Positions 44,088 to 54,905 of a stretch of 64,000 nucleotides of DNA are shown here, in pieces (the first letter of the stretch is position 1; each line of letters opens with the position of its first letter). The notes under the pieces were generated by a model. That model was not told where the DNA came from, made no database searches, and saw nothing but the letters and a program-made list of their open reading frames with translations. The DNA is taken from the NCBI GenBank assembly GCA_029298735.1, contig JANSLP010000111.1, positions 28,010 through 92,009 of the forward strand, in the 5' to 3' direction. The translations under genes were made by a program, and so were the position numbers. Source of the DNA: Ophiostoma sp. CBS 140.51. Lineage: Eukaryota > Ascomycota > Sordariomycetes > Ophiostomatales > Ophiostomataceae.

Positions 44088-46133
44088 ATGGGGGCCGATA
44101 CATTCGTTCTCCCGAAGCTGAAGCTCAAATACCTCTCGAAGAAGGAGCGAGAGGAGGAGCGTGAGCAAAAGAAGAAGGAAGAAGAGGAGCGCGAGGCTGA
44201 AGAACTTCGGATAAAAAAGGAGCGCGAGGCACGAAAGGCCGCCGAGATTCGGGAGGCACTGCGCCGGGGCGACTACGAGACCGGATCGAAGAAGCGCGCA
44301 CAATCAGACGATGGCGAGCCTCGGCGCACGGCCGTGGAACAAGAACAGTACGAGCAACTCCGGATGAAACACTACGGCCCTGACCGGACGAAAAGCACTT
44401 TCGTCCCGAAAAAGAAGAGACGGCGCGGCGTGAACGAGTTCAACTTCGGATGGGACGACTCAGAAGATACGCGTACGGCACAGCACTTGGCCGACGCCGA
44501 GGCCGAGCTGGCGCGTCGGAAGCCGTTTGAGAACCGTCTGACCACGACAAAGGGCTTCCACGTCTTCTCGCAGGAACCGGAATGGGAGCTCCAGGAGCTG
44601 ATGAAGGCCGACGCCGCCGAAAAGGCTGACCCAGTCCACGGCAAGGAGCGTGCCCGGGCCATCATGGATGCCTATTACAAGGGACTCGATCAGCGCAACA
44701 AGCCGCTCCAGAATATGAAGCACTGGTCAGAGAAGTCCCTGAGCGAGATGCGCGAGCGTGACTGGCGCATTTTCAAGGAGGACTTTAGCATTTCGACCAA
44801 GGGTGGCTCGATCCCCGACCCGATGCGGAAGTGGCGTGAGTCTGCGCTCCCGTCAAGGCTGCTGGATGTCGTTGAGAGTGTCGGCTATAACGAGCCGTCT
44901 CCCATTCAGCGTGCTGCCATCCCGATTGCCCTGCAAGGCCGCGACCTGATCGGCATTGCCGTGACAGGTTCCGGTAAAACGGCTGCGTTCCTGCTCCCAC
45001 TCCTCGTCTACATCCAGAAGCTGCCGCCACTCGACGATATCTCGAAAAACGACGGCCCTTACGCGCTCATTCTGGCACCGACGCGTGAATTGGCCCAGCA
45101 AATCGAGACTGAGGCACACAAGTTTGCCACACCCTTTGGCTACAAGGTAGTCTCTATTGTTGGTGGTCACTCGCTCGAGGAGCAGGCTTTTGCACTCAGC
45201 AACGGCGCCGAGATTATCGTTGCCACACCTGGTCGTCTTGTTGACTGTATTGAGCGTCGCCTGCTTGTTCTGTCCCAGTGCTGCTACGTCATCATGGACG
45301 AGGCTGACCGCATGATCGACCTCGGTTTCGAAGAGCCGCTGAACAAGATCCTGGACGCCATGCCGACAGCGAACATCAAGCCCGACACCGACGACGCCGA
45401 GGACGCCAAGGCCATGACACGCTTCCTCGGCGAACGCACACGCTACCGCCAGACAATGATGTACACGGCCACTATGCCGCCCATTGTCGAGAAGATTGCC
45501 AAGCGGTACTTGCGGCGTCCTGCCATTGTCACCATTGGTAACGCGGGCGAGGCCGTCGACACGGTCGAGCAGCGTGTTGAGTTCATTGCAGGCGAAGATC
45601 GTCGCAAGGAACGACTCAAGGAGCTCATGCACTCGACCATCTACAAGCCTCCCATCATTGTCTTTGTCAACATCAAGCGCAACTGTGAGATGGTGGCACG
45701 AGACGTGCGCGCTGCTGGCCGCAACCCTGTCACGCTTCACGGTAGCAAGACACAGGAACAGCGTGAATCGGCGCTTGAAAAGATCCGCACAGGCCAGGCA
45801 GATGTTCTTGTTGCCACAGATCTGGCAGGTCGCGGTATCGATGTCGCGGATGTTTCGCTTGTCATCAACTTCAACATGGCCACGAGCATCGAACAGTACA
45901 CGCATCGTATTGGTCGTACTGGTCGTGCCGGCAAGAGTGGTATTGCGATTACGTTCCTGGGTAGCGAAGACAACGATGTGCTTTACGATCTCAAGCAGAT
46001 GATCTCCAAGAGTTCCATTTCTAAGGTTCCAGAGGAGCTCCGGCGGAACGAAGCTGCGCAGCAGAAGCCCAACAAGGGCGGCAAGGGTGGCAATGATTTT
46101 GGCGGTGGAAAGAGCGGTGGTTTCCGCAACTAG
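44088..46133 (+). CDS. PRP28: Pre-mRNA-splicing DEAD-box ATPase PRP28
   Basis: A single intronless frame of 681 residues. The N-terminal third is charged (KYLSKKEREEEREQKKKEEE), then RTKSTFVPKKKRRRGVNEF, typical of Prp28. The helicase core has a Q motif (YNEPSPIQRAAIP, 268-280), motif I AVTGSGKT (291-298), motif Ia PTREL and DEAD (404-407). Motif III reads TAT (460-462) rather than SAT, as is usual in Prp28. Motif VI is HRIGRTGR (606-613). Prp28 displaces U1 from the 5' splice site so U6 can pair during spliceosome activation. The proline-rich N-terminus seen in some orthologues is absent, but the leader upstream of this ATG shows no coding character. The C-terminus is Gly-rich. MRPL25 follows on the same strand. 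Confidence 0.93.
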   Translation: MGADTFVLPKLKLKYLSKKEREEEREQKKKEEEEREAEELRIKKEREARKAAEIREALRRGDYETGSKKRAQSDDGEPRRTAVEQEQYEQLRMKHYGPDRTKSTFVPKKKRRRGVNEFNFGWDDSEDTRTAQHLADAEAELARRKPFENRLTTTKGFHVFSQEPEWELQELMKADAAEKADPVHGKERARAIMDAYYKGLDQRNKPLQNMKHWSEKSLSEMRERDWRIFKEDFSISTKGGSIPDPMRKWRESALPSRLLDVVESVGYNEPSPIQRAAIPIALQGRDLIGIAVTGSGKTAAFLLPLLVYIQKLPPLDDISKNDGPYALILAPTRELAQQIETEAHKFATPFGYKVVSIVGGHSLEEQAFALSNGAEIIVATPGRLVDCIERRLLVLSQCCYVIMDEADRMIDLGFEEPLNKILDAMPTANIKPDTDDAEDAKAMTRFLGERTRYRQTMMYTATMPPIVEKIAKRYLRRPAIVTIGNAGEAVDTVEQRVEFIAGEDRRKERLKELMHSTIYKPPIIVFVNIKRNCEMVARDVRAAGRNPVTLHGSKTQEQRESALEKIRTGQADVLVATDLAGRGIDVADVSLVINFNMATSIEQYTHRIGRTGRAGKSGIAITFLGSEDNDVLYDLKQMISKSSISKVPEELRRNEAAQQKPNKGGKGGNDFGGGKSGGFRN

Positions 46134-46796
46134 TAAGAGGAGGATCCAATGGGAGTTTCACTGCAATTATCTCGGTTTTCTTACGATCACAAGGGGGTTT
46201 CTTCTTTTCACCCCTTCTTTCTTTTGGCGTCTGTAGCGACGAAGGGTATACCCAGCTAACGCGAGCATGGCACAGGCGTTTACTTATGGTCTCGACTCTG
46301 TGTAGTTGACGACTATATTGTCTAGTTATATAGGAAAACAAATTTGAAACAAAACAAAAACAAAAGCAGTAGCATTTACCATACAATAATTATGTGATGA
46401 AGGACTGTATATGCATAAAGAATGGTGCGTTGATTATGTTTTTGTCCTCAGTGTACGTTGTGGTTTAAGAGTATAAAGAAATTATACAAAAATACGATGT
46501 TCACCTTTCTCCACGGAGACGTTAATAACATGTAATATGCTATTGAAGAATGAATGTACTTGGAACTCCAGCTTCGTTGAATGTAGAACAGAAGTCGATA
46601 GTATGTTCATAGTGTGGCGATGGAGCTAATGTGCTGTTGGGAAGAAGGTCACGTGCCAGGACCGCCACATTTGAATGGACCCACATCAATTGGACTTTTC
46701 TCGAGCTTCAAGTGCCACCAAAATTTGACGACGTCTGATCCCACGTTGAAAAGGCACTCGACGACAATCTCGACGGCAGCACACACACACACAACC
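46134..46796 (+). promoter_or_regulatory. PRP28 3' region and MRPL25 promoter
   Basis: An AT-rich PRP28 3' UTR is followed by the MRPL25 promoter. GTCACGTGCC lies near 46650, and a short (AC)n run (46779-46792) lies directly before the MRPL25 ATG. No gene seen. Confidence 0.45.
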
Positions 46797-47373
46797 ATGG
46801 CGTCACAATCAGCGTCACAATACATCCAATTGGCTAAGACGCTGCCGCCGCGTCTGCTAAAGTTCTTTGCGCGGTATCCCCCGGCAGCGATCCAGGCCAC
46901 AGCGACGGCAACGCCCACAGGCTACCAGCAAGACACGCCGAACCCGTTCAAAGCGACCAAGCACTCGGTGACGGGCCAATGGCATGATCCTGTCTACTCT
47001 CTGCGGCGGCAGGCCGACCTGATCAAGATGGCGCGCGACCACGGCGTGATGGACCTGCTGCCCGAGTCGGTCAAGAACCCAGAGACGAAGCTGCGGAAAC
47101 GGGTCGAGTTCGGTCTGCGGGTGAAGGGTACGGGTGTTGGCCAGTCGGTCAAGGGCCACATGCACGAGCGTCGCATGGTTTCTAAGATGGAGATCCGGAG
47201 AAAGGCCATGCTGAACATGCCCAAGCTCATCCGCGAGTGGAAGCGGGTAAGTCCTGTTTGGTTCCTGATATTGTTTTCGTCATGGCAGATGTCATGGTGT
47301 ATGACCGCCCCGCTAACTCTTCTTTTTCTCTTTCTAGATTGGCCGCAAGAACTGGGTCCGGTATCCGAGCTGA
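46797..47373 (+). CDS. MRPL25: Mitochondrial large-subunit ribosomal protein mL59 (MRPL25)
   Basis: Two exons (46797-47246 and 47338-47373, intron 91 nt, GTAAGT...TTCTAG) encode 161 residues. The sequence has the mL59 layout: an early amphipathic helix (QYIQLAKTLPPRLLKFFARY), PNPFKATKHSVTGQWHDPVY, SLRRQADLIKMARDHGV, then a very basic stretch with KGHMHERRMVSKMEIRRKAM. The last 11 residues (IGRKNWVRYPS) come from exon 2. This fungal-specific mitoribosomal protein lies in the 54S subunit. A frame open from 46614 starts far upstream in non-coding DNA. The ATG at 46797 matches the family start. Confidence 0.9.
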
Positions 47374-47729
47374 TCGTGACAATATATTACCATCTGTTAC
47401 GACCTCTCTCTCTACTTTATATACCTTCTACGAATTTCTGTACAAAAGTCCTTCTCCTCGAACCATCATGTATGACTAGATTTCTGAATATAACCGTTCA
47501 CAACAACCTAATGACACTCTGTGATTTATGTTTGAAGTTTGTAGAAACAGTGGACTGAAACCGTAGCGGATATGATTTATAAAAAGGTATACTATCCATT
47601 GTACAAAGCCGTATTATTTCATGAATATTTTGCTTGGTAGCTGTCTTGCATGACATGGTCTATGTTTTTTTGTAACTTCATCCACCTAATTCATTTTTAA
47701 CTTTTCATACCATATTGTACAGCCATCCC
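47374..47729. other. Convergent 3' region between MRPL25 and CCT4
   Basis: AT-rich. Facing 3' UTRs. No gene seen. Confidence 0.5.
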
Positions 47730-49661
47730 TTATCTGCTCAGGGCAATGTCGTCTATCCGCAGAATCATCTTGACCGTCTCTGCCGCCAGCTCGATCGAGC
47801 TTGTACTGACCAGCAGGGGTTGCAGCACGTTCTCCTTGGCAATGTTGGTGTTGACACCACCTGACTTGATACTGACACCAGCGTTGACCTCGCCCTTCTC
47901 GTGACGGTGCCGCAGGTCCGTGACAACCTTGATGGGGTTCAGACCGGCGTTCTCGGCAAGCGTCGTGGGGATCACCTCCAGCGCCTCCGCAAACGCCTTC
48001 CAGCAGATGGCCTCCGTACCCGTCAGTGCGCGCGCCTGCTTGCTAAGCTGGGCGGCAATCTCAATCTCCGGTGCACCACCACCAGCAATCAGAGCCTTCT
48101 TCTTGACCAGGCACCGCACCACGCACAGGGCGTCGTGCAGCGACCGCTCGGCCTCGTCCAGAATGAGACCGTTGGCACCACGGACAACAACGGACACGGT
48201 ACGGCCGGTGATGCCGGCAGCCTCGGCGGCAGGGGACGGCGCAGCCGACGACGAGCTAGAGGCAGTGCCAGTGATCTTAACCAGGCGAGAGCCCGATGAC
48301 GTGACCTCCTCGACAAGGTCGGCGCTGCCTAGCTTGTCCTCGGTGAACGAGTCGATGTCGGCAATGGGCTTGCAGCCGGTGGACTTGCAGATGAACTCGA
48401 CCTCGTCGCGCTCAATGTCCTTGATGGCAAGGATGCCGAGCTTGGCGAGGAAGTGCAGGGACAGCTCGTTGACGGCGTCGCGCAGGATGGACTTCTGGAT
48501 CAACAGAACGTTGCACTTGGCCTTCTTGATCTTCTTGACCATGTTCAGTAGGTACAGGCGCTCTTCCTTGACGATCTTGTCCATCTGGCGGTAGTCGTTG
48601 ACGGCGATTGTGTTTTCCATCTAGATTGTCAGTGAGGGATCCACGAAGGTATAATAGAATAGAACGGATACGCGAGACATACGTCTGGCTTGGGGGGCGA
48701 CAGCTGGAACTGGATGAGGGCAATCTTGGCCTTCTCGATGCGGGTGGGACCGCTGGCGTTCTTGAGCACGGGCTGCGTCAGGACAAGGCCGTCGACCAGC
48801 TCACTGTCCTCAATCGTGCCGCCGACCTTCTTGACGACACGGATGTTGCGGAGGTCGACGTTGTCGGCCGTCTTAAGGTCGATCGTCTTGGTGACAGCGT
48901 TGACGGCCATGGGGCCGAGCAGGTTGGCGTACTGGGACACAATCTTGGACGACAGCGACGTGTTGGCGGCCTGCAAAAGTGCCGAAGTATCGGTCAGGGC
49001 CACGGGCTGCGACATGCCGTGCAGGATCTGGACAGCGGCGGCGGCCGCGCGCTGGAAGGACTCGGAAATGACAGAGGGGTGGATGCCCTTGGCCAGCAGG
49101 CGGTCGGCAGCGCCAAGCAGACTGCCGCAGATAACAACGACAGAGGTCGTACCGTCACCAGCCTCAACATCCTGTGCGTGCGATAGCTGAACCAGCATCT
49201 TCGCGGTGGGGTGCAGAACAGCCATGCTCTTGAGCATGGTGCTACCGTCGTTGGTGATAATGGTCTCGCCCTTGCCGCTGCGAATCATCTTGTCCATGCC
49301 ACGAGGGCCGAGGGAGGTACGGATAGCATCGGCGACAGCTATAAGAAAGAAAGAAAAGAGGGCCAGGTCAGCATTGGGTCGTTTCGGTTAAGATAGCCGG
49401 CAGCGTAAATCGTAAACCAAATAGGGGCAAATGCCATCATATCGGCGATGACATACCTCGTGCGGCAACGATGTTGGCCGAGCGCACAGCAATCGGCTTC
49501 TCCTTGTCCTGTACATGTGAGTTAGTAGACCACTCCTAGACATATTGGGCGCGCCAGAACGGCATCTGGGGTCGCGATGACGCCGATTGTGGAAAAGGGG
49601 CAAGACGCACGCGGAAAGCAGCGTTCGATGGGCCTCCGCCCGACGGAGCCACTGCTGCCAT
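47730..49661 (-). CDS. CCT4: T-complex protein 1 subunit delta (CCT4)
   Basis: Four exons (49611-49661, 49457-49508, 48683-49338, 47730-48620) encode 549 residues. The start is MAAVAPSGGGPSNAAFR, followed by DKEKPIAVRSANIVAARAVA. Group II chaperonin motifs are present: SLGPRGMDKM, NDGSTMLKSM, the ATP-binding VEAGDGTTSVVVI, and GGGAPEIEIA in the C-terminal equatorial domain. The delta-type segment SPPKPDMENTIAVNDYRQMD spans the exon 3/4 join. CCT4 is one of eight subunits of the cytosolic TRiC ring that folds actin, tubulin and WD-repeat proteins. Two very short exons (17 codons each) encode the N-terminus. The 687-bp region upstream is shared with RPT1. Confidence 0.94.
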
Positions 49662-50348
49662 AATTTTGTGTGTGAAGGGTTGGGTATTTGGTAAATGTGT
49701 TGGTTTGGTCCGAAAGATCAGATGCCGTTGTAGTATATAAAAGTCGTGGAAGTGCGAAATGTGTGTGGTGGCAGCGAGATCGTGGGTTGTCGTTGCTTTT
49801 GCTAATGCTGGATGCCTTGAAGCTGCTTTTCCCTTCTGTGCTTCTCCAAGCTTCCCTCCTTCACCGTTGGTGGGGCGCGAAAGGCACAAAAAAAACCTGT
49901 GCAATCGTAAGGGGGGTAAGAAGGCGGACATCGCCTAATTGCATGTCAGGCGTTCAGGGGCAATGCGCTAGTCGCTAGTGGTGAATTGGGACTAGTGCCA
50001 ACAGCCGCGCAGCTGTGGATTGTGCTGGAAACGGGCGGCAGAGCTCCCCAAGGCAGCACGGATTACGCTGTTCGATAGCAGGAGCGAATCGCCGCCTCTC
50101 TCATTGCTTTCCGCGTTTGGGCCTTCCTCGCAACAACGACCATCAAACATCACCATTACCAATTTACCACCTCAACAGCTTAACACCTTTTGACGATCCG
50201 GCCTGCGACCAACCAGACATCCATACAACGGCCGTAATATCCGAGATTTCATCGGAACGATACCCATCGATTGACCTGCAGCTTATTTGACAACCCATCC
50301 GCACACCTTCCCACCTCCGACGAGCATCGCCATTGTGCATCCGCCAAG
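49662..50348. promoter_or_regulatory. Divergent CCT4/RPT1 intergenic region
   Basis: 687 bp between the start codons of a chaperonin subunit and a proteasome ATPase. No exact PACE box (GGTGGCAAA) is seen; the nearest is GGTGGCAGC around 49769. No gene seen. Confidence 0.45.
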
Positions 50349-51869
50349 ATGGTGAGTTTGCCCTTTGAATTCTTTCTCAGCTTCACCTCTACGGGGGGTA
50401 TATACGCTGTCGAGAGAGACCCTGGACATCCGCTAACACCATACACAGCCTTCCGCAACCGGCAAGGACTGGGAGAAGTACCAGAAGAAGTTTGCGGATG
50501 ACGAGATCGAGGAGAAGAAGATTGCGCCGTTGACAGACGAGTAAGACCGACTCCATCTACGAGAGATACGACAGCGATAGACGCCAAAGAAACCAGAGGG
50601 GAGACCGGATGATGGACCTCAGTACTAACGCGCGACTTGTCTAGGGATATCCAAGTTCTCAAGACCTACGGTGCCGCCCCATATGGCGCTGCCCTCAAGA
50701 AGCTCGAACAGCAAATAAAGGAGAAGCAGCAGAGCGTGGACGAGAAGATTGGCGTCAAGGAGTCCGACACGGGCCTTGCCCCGCCACATCTGTGGGATGT
50801 CGCCGCCGACCGCCAACGCATGTCCGAAGAGCAGCCGCTCCAGGTGGCCCGCTGCACAAAGATTATTGCCGACGACCAAGACGACTCCAAGAGCAAGTAC
50901 GTAATCAACGTCAAGCAGATTGCCAAGTTTGTGGTCCAGCTGGGCGAGCGTGTTGCTCCGACCGATATTGAGGAGGGTATGCGTGTCGGTGTCGACCGCA
51001 ACAAGTACCAGATCCTGCTGCCGCTGCCACCCAAGATTGATGCCAGCGTCACGATGATGACGGTTGAGGAGAAGCCCGATGTGACCTACGGTGACGTTGG
51101 TGGCTGCAAGGAGCAGGTCGAGAAGCTGCGTGAAGTCGTCGAGATGCCACTGCTGTCGCCCGAGCGGTTTGTCGACCTGGGCATTGACCCGCCCAAGGGT
51201 GCGCTGCTGTACGGCCCGCCCGGCACAGGCAAGACGCTGTGCGCTCGTGCCGTGGCCAACCGTACCGATGCAACGTTCATCCGCGTCATTGGCAGTGAGC
51301 TTGTGCAAAAATACGTCGGTGAGGGTGCTCGCATGGTGCGGGAGCTGTTTGAGATGGCGCGGACAAAGAAGGCCTGCATTATCTTCTTTGACGAAATCGA
51401 CGCCATTGGTGGTGCCCGTTTCGACGACGGTGCCGGTGGTGACAACGAGGTGCAGCGCACGATGCTGGAGCTGATTACGCAGCTGGACGGTTTCGACGCG
51501 CGTGGCAACATCAAGGTCATGTTCGCGACGAACCGTCCGTCCACACTGGACCCTGCGCTGATGCGTCCTGGTCGTATCGACCGTAAGATCGAGTTCTCTC
51601 TGCCTGATCTGGAGGGCCGCGCCAACATCCTGCGGATTCACGCCAAGAGCATGTCGGTAGAGCGGGACATCCGGTGGGAGCTGATCTCGCGGTTGTGCCC
51701 CAACGCGACGGGTGCTGAGCTGCGTAGTGTGTGCACGGAGGCGGGTATGTTTGCGATCCGGGCGCGGCGGAAGGTCGCGTCGGAGAAGGACTTCCTGAGT
51801 GCGGTGGACAAGGTCATCAAGGCGAACCTCAAGTTCAACTCGACGGCATCATACATGCAGTACAACTAG
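50349..51869 (+). CDS. RPT1: 26S proteasome regulatory ATPase RPT1
   Basis: Three coding segments (50349-50351, 50449-50540, 50645-51869) encode 439 residues. The first coding exon holds only the ATG: GTGAGT follows directly, and CCTTCCGCAACC resumes after CACAG. The N-terminal coiled coil and OB domain precede the AAA+ module, with Walker A GPPGTGKT (222-229), Walker B IIFFDEIDAIG (about 277-287) and the second region of homology with LMRPGRIDRKIEF. The end TASYMQYN is the Rpt1-type C-terminus. Rpt1 pairs with Rpt2 in the hexameric base of the 19S particle and unfolds substrates for the 20S core. The short middle exon restores the family N-terminus (GKDWEKYQKKFADDEIEEKK). Confidence 0.94.
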
Positions 51870-52588
51870 ACAAAGGGAGAGTGGATGGGGAGTTGTGGAT
51901 GCTATTCATTCTGTCATTGTTTTGCCTTCTTTCGCGCGTCTGCTTTTCTGCCTGGAATATGTATGAGTATAGATCATTACGGGGTCCAATTCTACGTCAA
52001 TCATTAGATACGCCTTGGATGAGAAGTCACTGTGATTTGTAAAGAACTGTAGCTTGTGTTTGAACGAATACACATACTATACAGTGTGCGTAATGGAATT
52101 AATGGTATAAGGAAGTCTGCCTGCAGTCTGGCTGCTCCTGCTACTATGAATATATGAGTAAACTAAGATGTATTGAGAGGGATTGTGCCCAATGATATAT
52201 ATACATTAAATGTAAAGACTGCATGCTGCTTCTGAATGCCCAGGATATCATGACTTTATGTGTTTGCAACCGCGGTAGGCGAAATAAAGTGAACAAACAG
52301 AGCATAGACCAGAGAAGAAAAGGCACTACCAAGCCTGGCTTGTATAGACAGAAAGGCAACATTAAAAACAAAGACAGACAATAAACGCCAGCCGTACTCC
52401 ATTGAATGCCCGAATGTACTGGAACGCCGTATGGTGAAGAACCCCGGAAACAGAGAAAGGAAGGAATAGGAAGAAAGCGCAGTAACAGAAAACAGAGATG
52501 AAGCCTACCAACAATCCCAGCACGAAGACAAGAAATAGCACATTTGCTGTTCATGCCTCATTGAGATACCGTCCGTCTCTTATCCAAC
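51870..52588. other. Convergent 3' region between RPT1 and the Cys-rich gene
   Basis: AT-rich toward 51950-52250. No supportable gene. Confidence 0.45.
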
Positions 52589-53317
52589 TCATTCTCCGGC
52601 AACGGCCACGCAACCGAGGCAAACAACGTCGCCGTCCTCGCCACGCTCAACGCAGCACCGACTGCAGACCATACGGCGGTGGCCATGGCTGGTCGTGGAC
52701 CAAGGCGGCTGTTGCTTTTGTGGTGTAGTTGGTGTCGTTGTCGTCGCCATAGAGGACATGTGCGTTGGTTCTGTCGGTGTGCCGTTCTCCGTCCATCCGA
52801 GACATTCGCGCAGACAGACAAAGCATGTCCTCTGGCCGCAGCCTTCGCAGTTGGCAAGCGAGTCCAGGTCGACCTTCCGCCTCGGCCTACGATGGCAGAT
52901 GTGGCACGGCGCTGTCAAGGACTGAGAAATGAGGTGGTGATTATGGTGTGTCAATGCCGATTCACGGCCCGCTCGAGAGGGTGATGTCGATATTGATAAT
53001 GGACGGCCGTCGTCGGCGCTGGATGAGTTGCTCAAGCAGAGCCGTTTGCTTCCGAGAGGGATGATCTTTCGTTGTTGTGATGGTGACAAAGTGTTGACTG
53101 TGAACGTTGTTGTACCCATTGAGGACAAATGGTTGGTGTGTTGGTCGCCGTGCACGTAGATCGAGACGACGTCGTTGCCGACGCTGCCGACGCTGCCGTG
53201 GCTGGCCCTGCTGCTGTCATCCCACCGCCGTTTCTTGGCGAGAATGGAGATGCTGTGTGCAGAACCGCTGTTGTTCCGGCCGTCGGCCTCAAAGGCTTCC
53301 TGGGCCACCGACGGCAT
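52589..53317 (-). CDS. Unrecognised Cys-rich (five CxxC) protein, possible zinc-binding module
   Basis: A single frame of 242 residues whose first ATG (53317) follows an in-frame TGA 15-17 nt upstream. The N-terminal ~130 residues are Ser/Thr/His-rich and look disordered; AKKRRWDD could be a basic nuclear signal. The C-terminal part has five CxxC pairs (Cys138/141, 157/160, 165/168, 218/221, 233/236), plus Cys172, Cys222 and His142. They occur in CHICHRRPRRKVDLDSLANC, EGCGQRTCFVCLREC and CSRCCVERGEDGDVVCLGC. A Thr/Pro/Gln-rich linker of about 40 residues separates the third and fourth pairs. The spacing suggests two or more zinc ions in a RING/FYVE-like cross-brace, but I cannot name the family. 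An upstream coding exon is possible though none is evident. Confidence 0.65.
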   Translation of the reverse strand: MPSVAQEAFEADGRNNSGSAHSISILAKKRRWDDSSRASHGSVGSVGNDVVSIYVHGDQHTNHLSSMGTTTFTVNTLSPSQQRKIIPLGSKRLCLSNSSSADDGRPLSISTSPSRAGRESALTHHNHHLISQSLTAPCHICHRRPRRKVDLDSLANCEGCGQRTCFVCLRECLGWTENGTPTEPTHMSSMATTTTPTTPQKQQPPWSTTSHGHRRMVCSRCCVERGEDGDVVCLGCVAVAGE

Positions 53318-54905
53318 CGCGGCTGACGTTCAATGGTCGGATGGCAAGGGATTCACGGGATGGCTGGACTCGAGGATTCGCGTCTGAGGAAAGGAGGAAG
53401 TATGCGGCCCCAATTCGAATAGGAGGCACTGACAATGATAGCCCTCTTTCGTCCGTGACGCGGTCAAGGTCACGCCGCTCTGGTGTTGTTGCCCGTGGTA
53501 GGTGTTGTTGTTGCGGTGAATGCGGTTGTTTGTCGAGTAATTCAGGGTCGAAAAAAGGACGAGGTTGAGAAGGCGGTCGGAGGCAACAAAGGCCCGGCTT
53601 TGTTTCGCTTGGATAGTGCACCCAATCACCCTCCACAAGGGCTGTTTGGGGCCCGGAAAACACGCGCTATGGCGCACGGCTACAGCGGACACAAGGGTGT
53701 GTGGGTCGCTAGGGCGGCCAAGAGGCGTGAAACAACCGCCAGGCTCCAGGAGCCTGGGCCCTATGAAACTCGCTGGTTCACAGAATTACCCAGTGGTTGA
53801 CAGCCCTTTCCAGTGGGTTTTGATCTCTTGGCCCCGTTGCGTTTGGTTGGTCCAGCACATTGCCTCTTGTTTTGTTTGTTGGCAAGGTTGGCCTTTGTCC
53901 CTTGTTTGTTGGCTTTAGTAGACCTGACTTGATAAAGATAGCATCCTGGGCAGGCAGCTCGGGCCCAGCGAGGTTTGTTCGGGCTTTTCCTCCATTTCGA
54001 GCCAGCCAGCCAGTATCCACCGGTCGGCGTTATCGCTCCAGATGCTGTCACCGCCTGTATTCCGTGGCCCAAAGGCCGAGTTCAGCGCTGGAGTCTAGGC
54101 TGCCCCATCGCCTTTTGCGGGGGCCCAGAGCGCTGTATCTTCGACAAAGTATCCACCGAAGCCGACCGAAGAGATCGCTCTTTCCTTTTTTGCCCCGGTG
54201 CCCTACAGACAGATGCTGCCCCAGACCAGTGAGAAACATTGTCCCCGCTCAAGTATGTCGTTGTGAAGAATGACGCGCCTTGATTGGCCGAGTTTATCAC
54301 GTGGGCCATTGGAGACAGTGCGCGCTAGTGATAAGCATTTAGGCCTCGAGCCAAGTTCGCACAGTGCCCATCCTCTCTCATGCTCGCCTTTTCGCCTTCA
54401 ACTGCCTACCTTTTCCAGCTTTTTCTTCGCGGCTGTCACACTATTTGGCTGGCCGCCTCCACCTTCCTTTTTGCGAGTCACCTGCCAGCGACAAAGGAAA
54501 CGTTGGGATGCCACACTGTGCTCACTGTTTCCCCCCTCTCCGGTGGCTCTTTCCCTAATACCTGTCTGCTGCCCGCGAGCCGCAAAAACCTCGTTTCTTT
54601 CTCTTTTTCACACCACGCAATCACTCTTTCCTTCCTTCGTCCGTTCGTCGTTCGCCCCTTCCCTCACAACCACCCCCACCACGTCGTGTTGAGGATCGAT
54701 TCGACATTTCGACATCGATTTCATCTTTCGACACGATTTTTGTTTATTTCGCATTTTCCACAGCATTTGTCTTTTCTCGCATTCAACAAACAACCATTCG
54801 CGCCACACACCCCCGTCCCCTTTACCACCACCCCCGAAAAGACCAAGTTTTCGTGATCATCGCCAAATTCCAATATCGAGACGTGCAACAAACGGCCATC
54901 AAGAT
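53318..54905. promoter_or_regulatory. Divergent Cys-rich gene/SF3B6 intergenic region
   Basis: 1.6 kb without a supportable gene. It holds a near-perfect inverted repeat at 53739-53757 and TCACGTGG near 54296. A strongly CT-rich leader (about 54360-54850) lies before SF3B6. Confidence 0.45.
53739..53757. other. Perfect 9-bp inverted repeat with a 1-nt centre
   Basis: CCAGGCTCC, A, GGAGCCTGG. The symmetric element lies in the Cys-rich gene/SF3B6 intergenic region, 420 bp upstream of the Cys-rich gene's start. It could be a dimeric-factor site. Function unknown. Confidence 0.6.

Noticed and set aside
44853..45905. 350-codon minus-strand frame over PRP28
   Set aside because: Antisense shadow. 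The helicase motifs on the plus strand are complete.
46614..46796. MRPL25 extension from 46614
   Set aside because: The upstream residues do not match mL59 and lie in promoter sequence with an E-box.
50625..51641. 338-codon minus-strand frame over RPT1
   Set aside because: Antisense shadow of the AAA+ coding sequence.
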